Source: Thiotrichaceae bacterium UBA7357
GTDB lineage: Bacteria; Pseudomonadota; Gammaproteobacteria; Eutrophobiales; Eutrophobiaceae
Length of the DNA: 39,984 bases
Reading direction: 5' to 3'
NCBI GenBank assembly: GCA_002470825.1
Contig: DKOR01000021.1
Coordinates: 1-39,984 of the forward strand
Positions 16,542-25,870 of the stretch are shown here, one piece after another; within the stretch, counting starts at the first letter, position 1; every line of letters begins with the position of its first letter. Both the position numbers and the translations under genes were made by a program. The notes under the pieces are model-generated. The model had not been told where the DNA came from and searched no databases. It saw only the letters and a program-made list of their open reading frames with translations.

Positions 16542-18404
16542 TTATCCTTTAGTAATTAAGCCTCTGTTATTCATAAAAGCATCAAACATTTTACGTGCTA
16601 TAGGTGCAGCAGTTTTTGATCCCCCACCTCCATTCTCAACGATGATTGCTATAGCAATTTTTGGTGCCTCTACTGGTGCAAACCCAATAAATAATGCGTG
16701 ATCTTGAAACTCTTCAGCAATTTCTTCTTTTTTATAATTCTCATCCTGTCCTATGCCTATAACTTGTGCAGTACCTGTTTTGCCTGCAAAGTTATATTTA
16801 GCATCTTTTCCACTAAACCATGCAGTTCCTTTGACATCATGTACAACATCTTTCATCGAAATGATCATATCATCCCAATGAGTATTATTAGAAAGTACAA
16901 TCTTATTTTTAGAATAATTAGGTAAATCATGTACTTCAGTAGTAATTGAATTGCTTATACTTGTAACTAGACGTGGCTGAATTATATGACCTTTATTTGC
17001 AAAAGTTGTCATCGCTTTTACTAGTTGCAATGGTGTTACTAAGGCATAGCCTTGCCCAATACCAAGTATTAATGTTTCTCCTGGAAACCAAGCTTCTCCC
17101 AACACCTCACGCTTCCACCTTCTTGATGGCATCAAAGCTTTTTTTTCACCTTCTATGTCAATGCCAGTCGTTTGTCCAAAACCAAATTTCGACATACCTT
17201 CATAGATTCGATCAATTCCTAACTCATATGCTAATGTATAAAAATATACATCGCATGATTCCATAACAGCTTTGTGCATATTAGTATGCCCGTGTCCCTG
17301 CTTCTTCCAATCTCGATACCGATGTTTATTTCCTTTCAGGGTAAACCAACCAGGGCACCATGATTCTTTGGTATTATTTCTAATACCATTTTCTAAGCCA
17401 ATTAACCCCATAAATGGTTTAAAGGTTGAGCCCGGCGGATATTCCCCTTGAATCGCACGATTGATTAATGGTCTATCTTTTGATGCTAACAATAGATTAT
17501 ATGATTCCGTATCTATTCCATTTACAAACTTGTTTGGGTCATACCCAGGGGAACTTACAAATGCTAATACATCGCCCTTTATTGGATCCATAGCAACGAT
17601 TGCACCACGTTTATCTTTAAGAGCATCTATCGCAATCTGTTGTAATGAAAGATCAATTGTTAAATGAATATTCTTACCAGGCTTTGATGCTACGTGTTCA
17701 AGCACACGAATAATTCGACCCTGTGCATTAGTTTCAACCTGTTGATATCCAACATGCCCATGTAAAAATTCTTCATAATATTTTTCTACCCCTAGTTTAC
17801 CAATATGAGTCGTCCCACTATAATTTGATGTATCTATGCTTTTAAGATCATGATCATCTATACGGGCAACATAACCAATGGCATGAACTAATTTCTTACC
17901 TAAAGGATAATGTCTATTAAGTCTTGCGACGACATCAACACCAGGATAACGATGTCTATTAACTGAAAATCGTGCAACTTCTTCTTTATCTAAATTTAGC
18001 CGTAATATAATTTTTTCAAATTTTCTTTTTCTATCAAGTGACTTTTTGAAACGTTTAATATCACTATCTTCAATCAAAACTATTTTTTTTAATTGATCTA
18101 TAGTTTCGTTTAGACTGCTGATTTTCTCCGGGGTCACAACAAGACTAAATGCTGATTTATTCTCTGCAAGAATGACACCATCACGGCTATAAATAAGGCC
18201 TCTGATTGGTGGAATAGGTATGATTTTGACCCGATTTGATTGTGATAAGGTTGAATAGTGTACATTTTTTGTGACCGTTAAATAGAATATTCTTGAAACA
18301 ATCATGCTGATTAAGATTAAAATTATAAATGCAGATATGTAAATACGCCTTGATATCAGATTTGATTCATGATCTTGGTTTCTGAAGATAAAATCCTTAA
18401 CCAT
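16542..18404 (-). CDS. mrdA: Penicillin-binding protein 2, elongasome transpeptidase
   Basis: Class B PBP that cross-links new peptidoglycan in the elongasome and activates RodA. It is a 620-residue protein with one N-terminal membrane anchor (about 22-43), the pedestal/dimerisation domain beginning near PPIRGLIYSRDG (65-76), and the transpeptidase domain with SxxK at S326-K329, SCD at 383-385 and KTG at 542-544. It is encoded between mreD (17 nt upstream) and rodA (5 nt downstream), the standard partner arrangement. Confidence 0.98.
   Translation of the reverse strand: MVKDFIFRNQDHESNLISRRIYISAFIILILISMIVSRIFYLTVTKNVHYSTLSQSNRVKIIPIPPIRGLIYSRDGVILAENKSAFSLVVTPEKISSLNETIDQLKKIVLIEDSDIKRFKKSLDRKRKFEKIILRLNLDKEEVARFSVNRHRYPGVDVVARLNRHYPLGKKLVHAIGYVARIDDHDLKSIDTSNYSGTTHIGKLGVEKYYEEFLHGHVGYQQVETNAQGRIIRVLEHVASKPGKNIHLTIDLSLQQIAIDALKDKRGAIVAMDPIKGDVLAFVSSPGYDPNKFVNGIDTESYNLLLASKDRPLINRAIQGEYPPGSTFKPFMGLIGLENGIRNNTKESWCPGWFTLKGNKHRYRDWKKQGHGHTNMHKAVMESCDVYFYTLAYELGIDRIYEGMSKFGFGQTTGIDIEGEKKALMPSRRWKREVLGEAWFPGETLILGIGQGYALVTPLQLVKAMTTFANKGHIIQPRLVTSISNSITTEVHDLPNYSKNKIVLSNNTHWDDMIISMKDVVHDVKGTAWFSGKDAKYNFAGKTGTAQVIGIGQDENYKKEEIAEEFQDHALFIGFAPVEAPKIAIAIIVENGGGGSKTAAPIARKMFDAFMNNRGLITKG
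16545..16550 (-). promoter_or_regulatory. Ribosome binding site deciding the rodA TTG start
   Basis: AAAGGA on the minus strand, overlapping the end of mrdA, lies 8 nt before the TTG used by rodA. No ATG or GTG in the same frame is better placed. Confidence 0.7.
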
Positions 18405-18421
18405 AATTATTTATTTTTATA

Positions 18422-18907
18422 CTAGGAGATTCTGTGCTTACGACGCACATCTCTTAAGATTATGAATAACCATGGCCATAACAACATGCTTGTAATTGCT
18501 GGCATCCAATACGTCCAATCGCTCTTATTTAGACCCAGATAAACTAATATCAATAACATTACTAGCTTGTAGAGTAAAAGATAAAAACAGACCAATACTG
18601 CTTGCTGTAACAATGGATACGCTCGCATTCGCTGGTATGAATTTATTGTAAGAAATGCTATCAAGGTCATACTTAAAGCATTTTGACCAAGAATATTACC
18701 TTGCTGTACGTCTAGTAATAAACCTAAAAACCAGGCTATAAAAATACCGATGCGATCTGGCACTGCCATACACCAATAAATCAAGACAACGGCAACCCAA
18801 TCTGGTCGCCAATTAACTGCCCAATCAGGTAAAGGTAAGGCCGTTAACATAATTGCTATAATGAAACTCATAGCAATTATCCCATTACCTTTTTTAGATT
18901 TTTTCAT
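18422..18907 (-). CDS. mreD: Rod shape-determining membrane protein MreD
   Basis: Integral membrane part of the MreBCD elongasome. The 161 residues form about five membrane segments and contain RPDWVAVVLIYW (34-45) and a GLLLDVQQGNILGQNAL-like stretch (about 62-78), both typical of MreD. Its ATG overlaps the mreC stop by 4 nt, so the two are translationally coupled; mrdA follows after 17 nt. Confidence 0.95.
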   Translation of the reverse strand: MKKSKKGNGIIAMSFIIAIMLTALPLPDWAVNWRPDWVAVVLIYWCMAVPDRIGIFIAWFLGLLLDVQQGNILGQNALSMTLIAFLTINSYQRMRAYPLLQQAVLVCFYLLLYKLVMLLILVYLGLNKSDWTYWMPAITSMLLWPWLFIILRDVRRKHRIS

Positions 18908-19770
18908 TGCCTAAATTTTGTAGTCAAGTCATCTAAATATTTATTGATTTCATCTGCTTTTTCATTAGGCCAAACCATCAATACTTCACGAAGCTGACTC
19001 AATTGAGCGCTAGGTTCGATCGTTACTTTTGCAAAAGCTTCGCCAGGAATATAAGCGATTTTTTTAATTTTTCCAACGGGATAACCTGAAGGGAATCGAC
19101 GAGCGAGACCAGAAGTAATAATTAGATCACCTACTAGTATATCTGCAGTATTCGGTAAATGTTCAAGTAGAAGTTTATTATTGTTGCCAGTACCGACGGC
19201 AATAGCCCGCAAACCATTTCTATTTATCTGGACAGGCAAGGCATGATTCGGATCCGTAATCAGAAGCACCGTACTTGAAAAGGGTCCCACATGAATAATC
19301 TGGCCCATAATACCCGTTGAACCTACAATCGGTTGACCTTCGTAAGCACCTTCTCGTAGACCTTTATTGATGACGACTTGCTTTCTAAAAGTCTGTAATT
19401 CTACTCCAATTAATTCTGCAACAAGAACTTTGTCGTTAATTTTGAAAGATGATTCTAGTAATTTACGTAATCGTCGATTCTCAGTTTCCAACACTATATA
19501 TCGCTGTAATTTTCTACTCAATAACAGGCGTTCTTGTTTCAATCGTTCATTTTCTTTTAATAAAGTACTGTGTGTTACTAGTGTAGTCGAGCCCCATTCT
19601 GTTATTTCGATGGGTATATTAACTACATATTGTATGGGGTATACCAATGTTGTCAGAAGCGTGCGTAGAAATTTCAAATGACTCTGATGAGGATCAACAG
19701 CTATTAAAAAGACCGAAACTAAGGCAAAAACTACAAAGCGAATGTTAGTAGACGAAGTTCTTTGAAACAA
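18904..19770 (-). CDS. mreC: Rod shape-determining protein MreC
   Basis: Bitopic protein linking cytoplasmic MreB to the periplasmic PBP2/RodA machinery. It has a short cytoplasmic start, one membrane segment (about 11-26), a coiled coil (about 66-106) and the beta-barrel MreC core to about residue 265. The start is unusual: the frame has no ATG or GTG before the membrane segment. The given start is TTG (19770), which lacks a ribosome binding site at normal distance. Two ATT codons at 19782 and 19779 are better spaced from the AAAGGCGGGG run (19787-19796) and would add three or four residues. It lies 31 nt after mreB. Confidence 0.93.
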   Translation of the reverse strand: MFQRTSSTNIRFVVFALVSVFLIAVDPHQSHLKFLRTLLTTLVYPIQYVVNIPIEITEWGSTTLVTHSTLLKENERLKQERLLLSRKLQRYIVLETENRRLRKLLESSFKINDKVLVAELIGVELQTFRKQVVINKGLREGAYEGQPIVGSTGIMGQIIHVGPFSSTVLLITDPNHALPVQINRNGLRAIAVGTGNNNKLLLEHLPNTADILVGDLIITSGLARRFPSGYPVGKIKKIAYIPGEAFAKVTIEPSAQLSQLREVLMVWPNEKADEINKYLDDLTTKFRQ

Positions 19771-19801
19771 AGTAGTAATAATTGGTCCCCGCCTTTAGTA
19801 A

Positions 19802-20848
19802 TTACTCCACCGTGAGAATATCGGCGCCAAACTCATCAATCATTTCTAAATAACGTCCACCACCTCTTGCTACACACGTCAATGGATCTTCTGCGATGAT
19901 GACAGGTAAGCCAGTTTCTTCCATTAAGAGCCTATCTAAATCTCTCAACAAAGCACCACCACCTGTCAACACCAAACCACGTTCTGCTACATCAGAACCT
20001 AGCTCAGGTGGTGTTTTTTCTAAAGCATTTTTTACGGTACTAACTATTCCAGTTAATGGTTCTTGTAGAGCTTCTAATATTTCATTACTGTTTAGTGTGA
20101 AACTTCTAGGGATACCTTCTGCGAGATTACGACCCCTCACTTCCATTTCATGTATTTCATTACCCGGATAAGCACATCCTAAATCATGTTTAATGCGCTC
20201 AGCTGTAGACTCTCCTATCAAGCTTCCATAATTTCGACGTACATAATTAATTATGGCTTCATCAAATCGATCACCACCAATACGAACTGAGTCAGAGTAG
20301 ACGATACCATTCAACGAGATAACGGCGACTTCAGTTGTGCCGCCACCAATGTCTAACACCATAGAACCACGCGCATGGCTGACTGGCATTCCAGCACCTA
20401 TCGCAGCTGCCATGGGTTCTTCAATTAAGTGTACCGTTCGAGCACCAGCACCACCTGCTGACTCTCGAATAGCACGTCGTTCTACCTGAGTCGAGCCACA
20501 AGGAACGCAGACCAGTACACGTGGGCTTGGTCTGAATAATGTAGAACCATGTGCCTGGTGTATAAAGTATTGCAACATCTTTTCAGTCACCGTGAAATCA
20601 GCAATAACTCCATCTTTCAATGGTCGAATTGCAGTGATATGTCCTGGTGTTCTACCTAACATCATTTTTGCTTCAGTTCCCACAGCACGTATTGATTTCG
20701 CGTTTATTTTGCTGCCATCATTACGGATCGCAACAACTGAAGGTTCATTAAGAACAATACCCTTTCCAATAACATAAATAAGCGTATTGGCGGTACCTAA
20801 ATCAATAGATAAGTCGTTGGAAAAAAAACCTCTTAATCTGTTAAACAT
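19802..20848 (-). CDS. mreB: Rod shape-determining actin-like protein MreB
   Basis: Bacterial actin that forms membrane-bound filaments and organises lateral wall synthesis. The 348-residue protein begins with a short amphipathic membrane-binding helix (MFNRLRGFF) and has the phosphate-1 loop IDLGTANT (15-22), phosphate-2 loop DIGGGTTEVAV (166-176) and the adenosine motif TGGGALL near the C-terminus. It is the first gene of the ten-gene minus-strand run ending at queD and is divergent from gatC, an order also known in Pseudomonas. Confidence 0.98.
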   Translation of the reverse strand: MFNRLRGFFSNDLSIDLGTANTLIYVIGKGIVLNEPSVVAIRNDGSKINAKSIRAVGTEAKMMLGRTPGHITAIRPLKDGVIADFTVTEKMLQYFIHQAHGSTLFRPSPRVLVCVPCGSTQVERRAIRESAGGAGARTVHLIEEPMAAAIGAGMPVSHARGSMVLDIGGGTTEVAVISLNGIVYSDSVRIGGDRFDEAIINYVRRNYGSLIGESTAERIKHDLGCAYPGNEIHEMEVRGRNLAEGIPRSFTLNSNEILEALQEPLTGIVSTVKNALEKTPPELGSDVAERGLVLTGGGALLRDLDRLLMEETGLPVIIAEDPLTCVARGGGRYLEMIDEFGADILTVE

Positions 20849-20899
20849 TTATTAAACCAGTTAGTTAGTATTGACATTATGATATAGTTTCAGCAAGCG

Positions 20900-20928
20900 T
20901 CTATATAATAAAGATTGAGCAGTAACAA
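20900..20928 (-). promoter_or_regulatory. Candidate promoter for the mreB operon
   Basis: On the minus strand, TTGTTA (20923-20928) and TATAGA (20900-20905) are exactly 17 nt apart, with four of six and five of six consensus matches. Transcription would start about 45 nt before the mreB ATG. The 246-nt divergent spacer must also hold the gatCAB promoter, for which I see no good candidate. Confidence 0.45.
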
Positions 20929-21094
20929 TCATATGTTGGAATCCTATAAAATCAAATTCTATATCATTTAGCGATCTCAAACCGGACAATAACAGTAATA
21001 TTCGATAAGTTTAATTTTAACAATGGTCGAGGCTTTGGGCAAGCGAAGGAATGTGATAAATTACCTTTTTTCAACCAATAAGAGCTATTAGTTT

Positions 21095-21382
21095 ATGTCT
21101 TTTAATAAATCAGAAATACAAAAAATTGCCTGGTTGGCTAGATTATCAATCGAACAGCAAGATATCTCCACTTATAGTGATGAACTTTCAAATATTTTAA
21201 ATCTTGTTGAGTGCATGAATTCTGTTGATACAGAAGGCATCTCACCAATAGCACATCCTTTAGACCTGACTGCACGATTTCGAACTGATTCGGTAACGGA
21301 AGTCAATCAACGTGACCAATTCCAAAAAAATGCAGCGCAAACTGATGCTGGCTGTTATCTCGTACCAAAGGTTATCGAGTAA
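21095..21382 (+). CDS. gatC: Asp/Glu-tRNA amidotransferase subunit C
   Basis: Small subunit that wraps around and stabilises the GatA-GatB complex. The 95-residue protein has the family N-terminus (IQKIAWLARLSI), the EL-NIL helix (30-35) and the C-terminal YLVPKVIE that lies on GatB. It is the first gene of gatCAB, 42 nt before gatA, on the plus strand and divergent from mreB. Confidence 0.96.
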   Translation: MSFNKSEIQKIAWLARLSIEQQDISTYSDELSNILNLVECMNSVDTEGISPIAHPLDLTARFRTDSVTEVNQRDQFQKNAAQTDAGCYLVPKVIE

Positions 21383-21424
21383 GAATTCAATAACCCTTCA
21401 ACTTAAGTTTATTCAAAAATAATC

Positions 21425-22879
21425 ATGCATCAATCTACATTGGCTCAATTATCAACGGCACTTGAATCGAATCAGATCAGTAGTGAAGAATTAACAAGAC
21501 ATTATCTTGAGCGCTGTAAACAATTTAATAAATCATTAAATTGTTTCATAACTATCAACGAAGAATCAGCATTGACTCAAGCAAAGTTGGCTGACATACA
21601 ACGTAAAACTGGTGATGCAACGCCTCTAACAGGGATTCCCATTGCGCAAAAAGATATTTTTTGCACAAACGGTGTCAAAACATCTTGCGGTTCAAAAATG
21701 TTAGACAATTTTATCGCACCATATGATGCAACCCTTGTTAGAAAAATGAATTTAGCTGGGATAGTAAACATAGGTAAAACTAACATGGATGAGTTTGCTA
21801 TGGGCTCATCTAATGAAACTAGCTTTTATGGCGCAGTCAAAAATCCTTGGAATAAAGAGACTGTACCTGGCGGCTCATCAGGTGGTTCAGCCTGTGTAGT
21901 TGCCGCTCGATTAAGCCCCGCAGCAACAGGTACGGATACAGGTGGTTCCATTAGACAACCTGCATCACTTTGCGGCATAACAGGTCTTAAACCAACGTAT
22001 GGTAGAGTTTCCCGCTATGGCATGATTGCTTTTGCATCAAGTCTTGATCAAGGTGGACCAATGACACAAACTGCTGAAGATGCAGGCTTAATCATGAATG
22101 TTATCGCTGGCTTTGATGAGCGCGATTCAACCTCTGCTGAGCATCCAGTTGATGATTACACTGCAAGATTAAACGACTCAATTGAAGGCATAAAAATTGG
22201 ACTACCAAAACAATATTTTAGTGAAGGTCTAGATAGTAATATTGCTGAGTTAATTCAAGAAGGGATTAAAGAATTAGAAAAATTAGGTGCAACATGTAAA
22301 GAAATAGAGCTACCCAATACAGAATTATCAATCCCTGCTTATTATGTTGTTGCACCAGCAGAATGTTCTTCAAACTTATCACGTTTTGATGGTGTTCGCT
22401 TTGGACACAGTTGTGAGAATCCAAGGGATCTTTCTGATCTATATTGCCGTAGCCGTAGTGAGGGTTTTGGTAAGGAAGTAAAACGCCGCATTATGATTGG
22501 CACTTACGTATTATCTTCAGGTTATTATGATGCATATTATTTAAAAGCACAAAGAATTAGACATCTTATTCGCTTAGATTTTCAAAAAGCACTTGCAGAC
22601 GTTGATGTTATAGCTGGACCAACAGCAACCGGAACGGCATTCAAATTAAATGAAATGATGGGTGATCCTGTCAGCATGTATCGCTCAGATCTTTATACGG
22701 TCTCAGCTAATCTTGCCGGTCTACCTGCAATTTCAATTCCAGCTGGTTTTGTAAATAATCTACCAGTCGGAATGCAGTTGATAGGAAATTATTTTGAAGA
22801 ATCAAGACTCTTAAATATCGCTCATCGATTTCAACAAGCAACAGATCATCACAAAGCCATACCGGAAGGATTCGAATAA
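21425..22879 (+). CDS. gatA: Asp/Glu-tRNA amidotransferase subunit A
   Basis: Amidase-signature glutaminase subunit that releases ammonia from glutamine for the amidation of mischarged Glu-tRNA(Gln) or Asp-tRNA(Asn). The Ser-cisSer-Lys triad is complete: K76 in AQKDIF, S151 in GGSSGGSA and S175 in GTDTGGSIR. Length 484 is normal. Its stop codon shares one base with the gatB start (TAATG), coupling the two. Which tRNA is served depends on whether the genome has GlnRS and AsnRS, which this window does not show. Confidence 0.98.
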   Translation: MHQSTLAQLSTALESNQISSEELTRHYLERCKQFNKSLNCFITINEESALTQAKLADIQRKTGDATPLTGIPIAQKDIFCTNGVKTSCGSKMLDNFIAPYDATLVRKMNLAGIVNIGKTNMDEFAMGSSNETSFYGAVKNPWNKETVPGGSSGGSACVVAARLSPAATGTDTGGSIRQPASLCGITGLKPTYGRVSRYGMIAFASSLDQGGPMTQTAEDAGLIMNVIAGFDERDSTSAEHPVDDYTARLNDSIEGIKIGLPKQYFSEGLDSNIAELIQEGIKELEKLGATCKEIELPNTELSIPAYYVVAPAECSSNLSRFDGVRFGHSCENPRDLSDLYCRSRSEGFGKEVKRRIMIGTYVLSSGYYDAYYLKAQRIRHLIRLDFQKALADVDVIAGPTATGTAFKLNEMMGDPVSMYRSDLYTVSANLAGLPAISIPAGFVNNLPVGMQLIGNYFEESRLLNIAHRFQQATDHHKAIPEGFE

Positions 22880-24327
22880 TGGATTGGGAAACAGTCATTG
22901 GGCTTGAAATTCATACTCAATTAGCCACTAAAAGTAAGATCTTCTCTGGGGCTGCTACTACTTATGGGGCTGAACCTAATACACAAGCTTGCGAAGTAGA
23001 CCTCGGCCTTCCCGGAGTCTTACCCGTACTCAATGAACAAGCCGTATTGATGGCTATCAAGTTTGGTTTAGCAATTGGGGCTGAAATACCTAAACGCTCA
23101 ATTTTTTCTAGAAAAAATTACTTCTACCCAGATTTACCTAAGGGTTATCAAATTAGTCAATTTGAATTACCTATCGTAAATAGTGGTCATATTGAAATAC
23201 AGTTAGCAGATGGCACGACAAAAGAAGTAGGAATCACGCGCGCACACTTAGAAGAAGATGCGGGAAAGTCTATGCATGAAGGTTTTGGTGATCAAACAGG
23301 GATTGACCTAAATCGTGCGGGGACACCCCTACTGGAAATCGTTTCTGAACCTGACATGCGCAGCGCTAAAGAAGCTGTTGCATATATGAAGAAGGTTCAT
23401 TCTATAGTGTGCTACCTAGAGATTTGTGATGGCAATATGCAAGAAGGATCATTCCGTTGCGATGCAAATGTATCAATCCGACCTAAAGGGGAAGAAGCTT
23501 TTGGCACACGTACAGAATTAAAAAACATTAACTCGTTTCGCTATGTTGAACAAGCGATCAATATCGAAATAGAAAGACAAGTAGATATTCTTGAAGATGG
23601 TGGAAAAATAGAACAAGAGACACGTTTGTACGATCCTAATAGAAATGAAACTCGTTCAATGCGCAGCAAAGAAGAAGCAAACGACTATCGCTACTTTCCA
23701 GATCCAGATTTGCTACCAATTCAAATCGATGTAGAGCTAATTGAAAAAGTCCGGAATCAATTACCTGAACTACCCAATGCTAAGAAACAAAGATTCATAG
23801 ATGAATTCAATCTATCCGATTATGACAGTGGCGTACTAACCGCGCAGAAAGAAATAGCTGATTATTTTGAAGATTGTGTAGTTATAACAGAAGGTGAAGC
23901 CAAGCTCAGTGCTAATTGGATCAATGGCGAATTGTCAGCATCTTTAAATAAAGAAAATAAAGACATAACCGAAAGTCCAGTAACACCTAAAATGTTAGGA
24001 AGCATGATTAAACTAATCAATGATGACACAATCTCTGGAAAGATAGCAAAACAAGTTTTCGAAGCTATGTGGAATGGAGAAGGTTCTGCAGATTCTATAG
24101 TCGAAAGAAAAAACTTAAAACAAGTTACTGATAGAGGTGTTATCGAAAAGCTGGTTGATGATGTTATCGCTAATAATCCAATCCAAGTCACACAATACAA
24201 AGCTACTCCAGAAGAAAAAAAAGAAAAACTCATCGGCTACTTTGTAGGTCAAATAATGAAGAAATCACAGGGAAAAGCAAACCCAAAAAAAGTTAATGAA
24301 TTATTGATAGAAAAACTAGATACTTGA
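22879..24327 (+). CDS. gatB: Asp/Glu-tRNA amidotransferase subunit B
   Basis: Kinase and tRNA-binding subunit of GatCAB: it phosphorylates the mischarged aminoacyl group, which then accepts ammonia delivered from GatA. The 482 residues include the N-terminal EIHTQLAT (11-18), FPDLPKGYQISQ-like FYPDLPKGYQISQ (about 82-94), the DVNRAGTPLLEI-type DLNRAGTPLLEIV and the YRYFPDPDL motif (about 273-281). The C-terminal helical and YqeY-like tail domains bind tRNA. It shares one base with gatA and ends 64 nt before the convergent selO stop. Confidence 0.98.
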   Translation: MDWETVIGLEIHTQLATKSKIFSGAATTYGAEPNTQACEVDLGLPGVLPVLNEQAVLMAIKFGLAIGAEIPKRSIFSRKNYFYPDLPKGYQISQFELPIVNSGHIEIQLADGTTKEVGITRAHLEEDAGKSMHEGFGDQTGIDLNRAGTPLLEIVSEPDMRSAKEAVAYMKKVHSIVCYLEICDGNMQEGSFRCDANVSIRPKGEEAFGTRTELKNINSFRYVEQAINIEIERQVDILEDGGKIEQETRLYDPNRNETRSMRSKEEANDYRYFPDPDLLPIQIDVELIEKVRNQLPELPNAKKQRFIDEFNLSDYDSGVLTAQKEIADYFEDCVVITEGEAKLSANWINGELSASLNKENKDITESPVTPKMLGSMIKLINDDTISGKIAKQVFEAMWNGEGSADSIVERKNLKQVTDRGVIEKLVDDVIANNPIQVTQYKATPEEKKEKLIGYFVGQIMKKSQGKANPKKVNELLIEKLDT

Positions 24328-24345
24328 CTTCTGTAATGGAGTCAA
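24324..24345 (+). terminator. Weak hairpin at the gatB 3' end
   Basis: TTGACTTC (24324-24331) pairs with GGAGTCAA (24338-24345) across a TGTAAT loop, with one wobble pair; the gatB stop codon lies in the stem. There is no U-run after it, so it is at best a weak terminator or an RNA-stabilising hairpin. Confidence 0.25.
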
Positions 24346-24391
24346 AACAAATGAATAAATCTATAACTTTTAATTAAGTTTTATCAACTCA

Positions 24392-25870
24392 TTAAGTACC
24401 ACAAAATGTCTGAGTAATTATTTCCTCTGGTGTCGGTGGAAAGTTAAACTCTTCGTTATCTGAAGAAACTTCAAACGGATTAATCAATGATTTTGCAAAA
24501 CGTTTAAAAAGACTGTAATCACCATAATCTTCAGCAGCTCTTATAGCTTTTTCAACTTGATGATTACGTGCGATAAATACTGGATTTACTTGTCGCATAG
24601 CAAGTTTTATTTCGGGATTATCTGACTTCAATTTTTGCCATTCATTTAACCACATTATCCCTTTTTCTCGATCTGAAAATAACTCTAAAAACAACCCTTC
24701 AGTATCTCCTTTATTCACATTCGTTAAATAATTAAAAAATAGTGTGAAATCTATCTTTTGCTTTGATAGCATCATTAATGAGTCATTAATAAATTCTAAA
24801 TGCTTGCCAGTGCGTTCATGAAAACCAAACTTTTTAATCAGACCCTGCTGTAAAAATAAATTAAATTTTGATGTGAATTTAGCTAACTGTTCCTCAACAA
24901 TCACTATTGCACTTTTTGTTTTAAGATCTAATAAGGGTAAGAATGTCTCTGCAAGGCGGTTTAAATTCCAAACAGCTATAGTAGCTTGTTGATCCCATGC
25001 ATAACGGCCATATCTATCAATTGAACTAAAAACTCTATTTGATTTAAATGTATCCATAAACGCACACGGCCCGTAATCTATCGTTTCACTAACAATAGAC
25101 ATGTTATCTGTATTCATCACGCCATGAATAAAACCAACCAACATCCATTTCGCTATAAGTTCCGCTTGCTGTTCAATCACTTTGTTCAATAGTGCTACAT
25201 ATTTATCATCGTGCTGTTCGATTTCTGGAAAATGTTGATTGATAACAAAATCTGCTAATGCCTTAATCACGCTTACTTGTTGTGTAGCAGATGCATACTG
25301 AAATGTGCCAACACGAATATGACTAGCAGCAGTTCTAACTAAAATAGCACTAGATACAATGTTTTCTCGCTGAACCATATCCCCAGTTTTTATTATAGCA
25401 AGTGCTCGTGTTGTAGGAATACTTAAACCGGCCATAGCTTCACTAATCAGATATTCTCGAAGTACTGATCCTAAAGTTGCACGGCCATCACCTCCTCGAG
25501 AATAGTTTGTGCGACCTGACCCTTTTAATTGCACATCTATCAATGAATCATTATAAGTTTTCATTTGCCCGAGCATATGTGCTCGTCCATCACCAAGTAT
25601 AGGCACCCAATGTCCAAACTGATGCCCTGAATAAGCCATAGCAAGAGGAGAGTTCATCAGCTCTGTGTCATTCCCTGCTAGAGTCATTAATCCTTTTTTA
25701 CTTTTAAACCAACCGCTATCTATCCCATATTCTTTAAGAAGGTTCTCATTAAGTTCGATTAGCGATGGAGTCGAAGATCCTGAGGTATTTGATTCGGAAA
25801 ACATTATCTTTGGAAGAGCATGATAGCGTTGTAGTCTTATGGGGCTATCGTTTAACATCGCTGTGTCCAC
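24392..25870 (-). CDS. selO: Protein adenylyltransferase SelO (YdiU)
   Basis: Pseudokinase-fold enzyme that transfers AMP from ATP to serine, threonine or tyrosine of other proteins and is linked to redox stress. The 492-residue protein has K116 in QLKGSGRT, the GGDGRATLGSVLREYLISEAM region with E144, the NTDNMS catalytic segment (253-258) and D265 in ETIDYGPCAFMD. Cysteines C269 and C490 (TFCGT tail) match in placement the pair that forms a regulatory disulfide in E. coli SelO. The GTG start is supported by GGAG 7 nt upstream; an ATG four codons later is the alternative. It is a single gene between gatB and a long noncoding gap. Confidence 0.95.
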   Translation of the reverse strand: MDTAMLNDSPIRLQRYHALPKIMFSESNTSGSSTPSLIELNENLLKEYGIDSGWFKSKKGLMTLAGNDTELMNSPLAMAYSGHQFGHWVPILGDGRAHMLGQMKTYNDSLIDVQLKGSGRTNYSRGGDGRATLGSVLREYLISEAMAGLSIPTTRALAIIKTGDMVQRENIVSSAILVRTAASHIRVGTFQYASATQQVSVIKALADFVINQHFPEIEQHDDKYVALLNKVIEQQAELIAKWMLVGFIHGVMNTDNMSIVSETIDYGPCAFMDTFKSNRVFSSIDRYGRYAWDQQATIAVWNLNRLAETFLPLLDLKTKSAIVIVEEQLAKFTSKFNLFLQQGLIKKFGFHERTGKHLEFINDSLMMLSKQKIDFTLFFNYLTNVNKGDTEGLFLELFSDREKGIMWLNEWQKLKSDNPEIKLAMRQVNPVFIARNHQVEKAIRAAEDYGDYSLFKRFAKSLINPFEVSSDNEEFNFPPTPEEIITQTFCGT

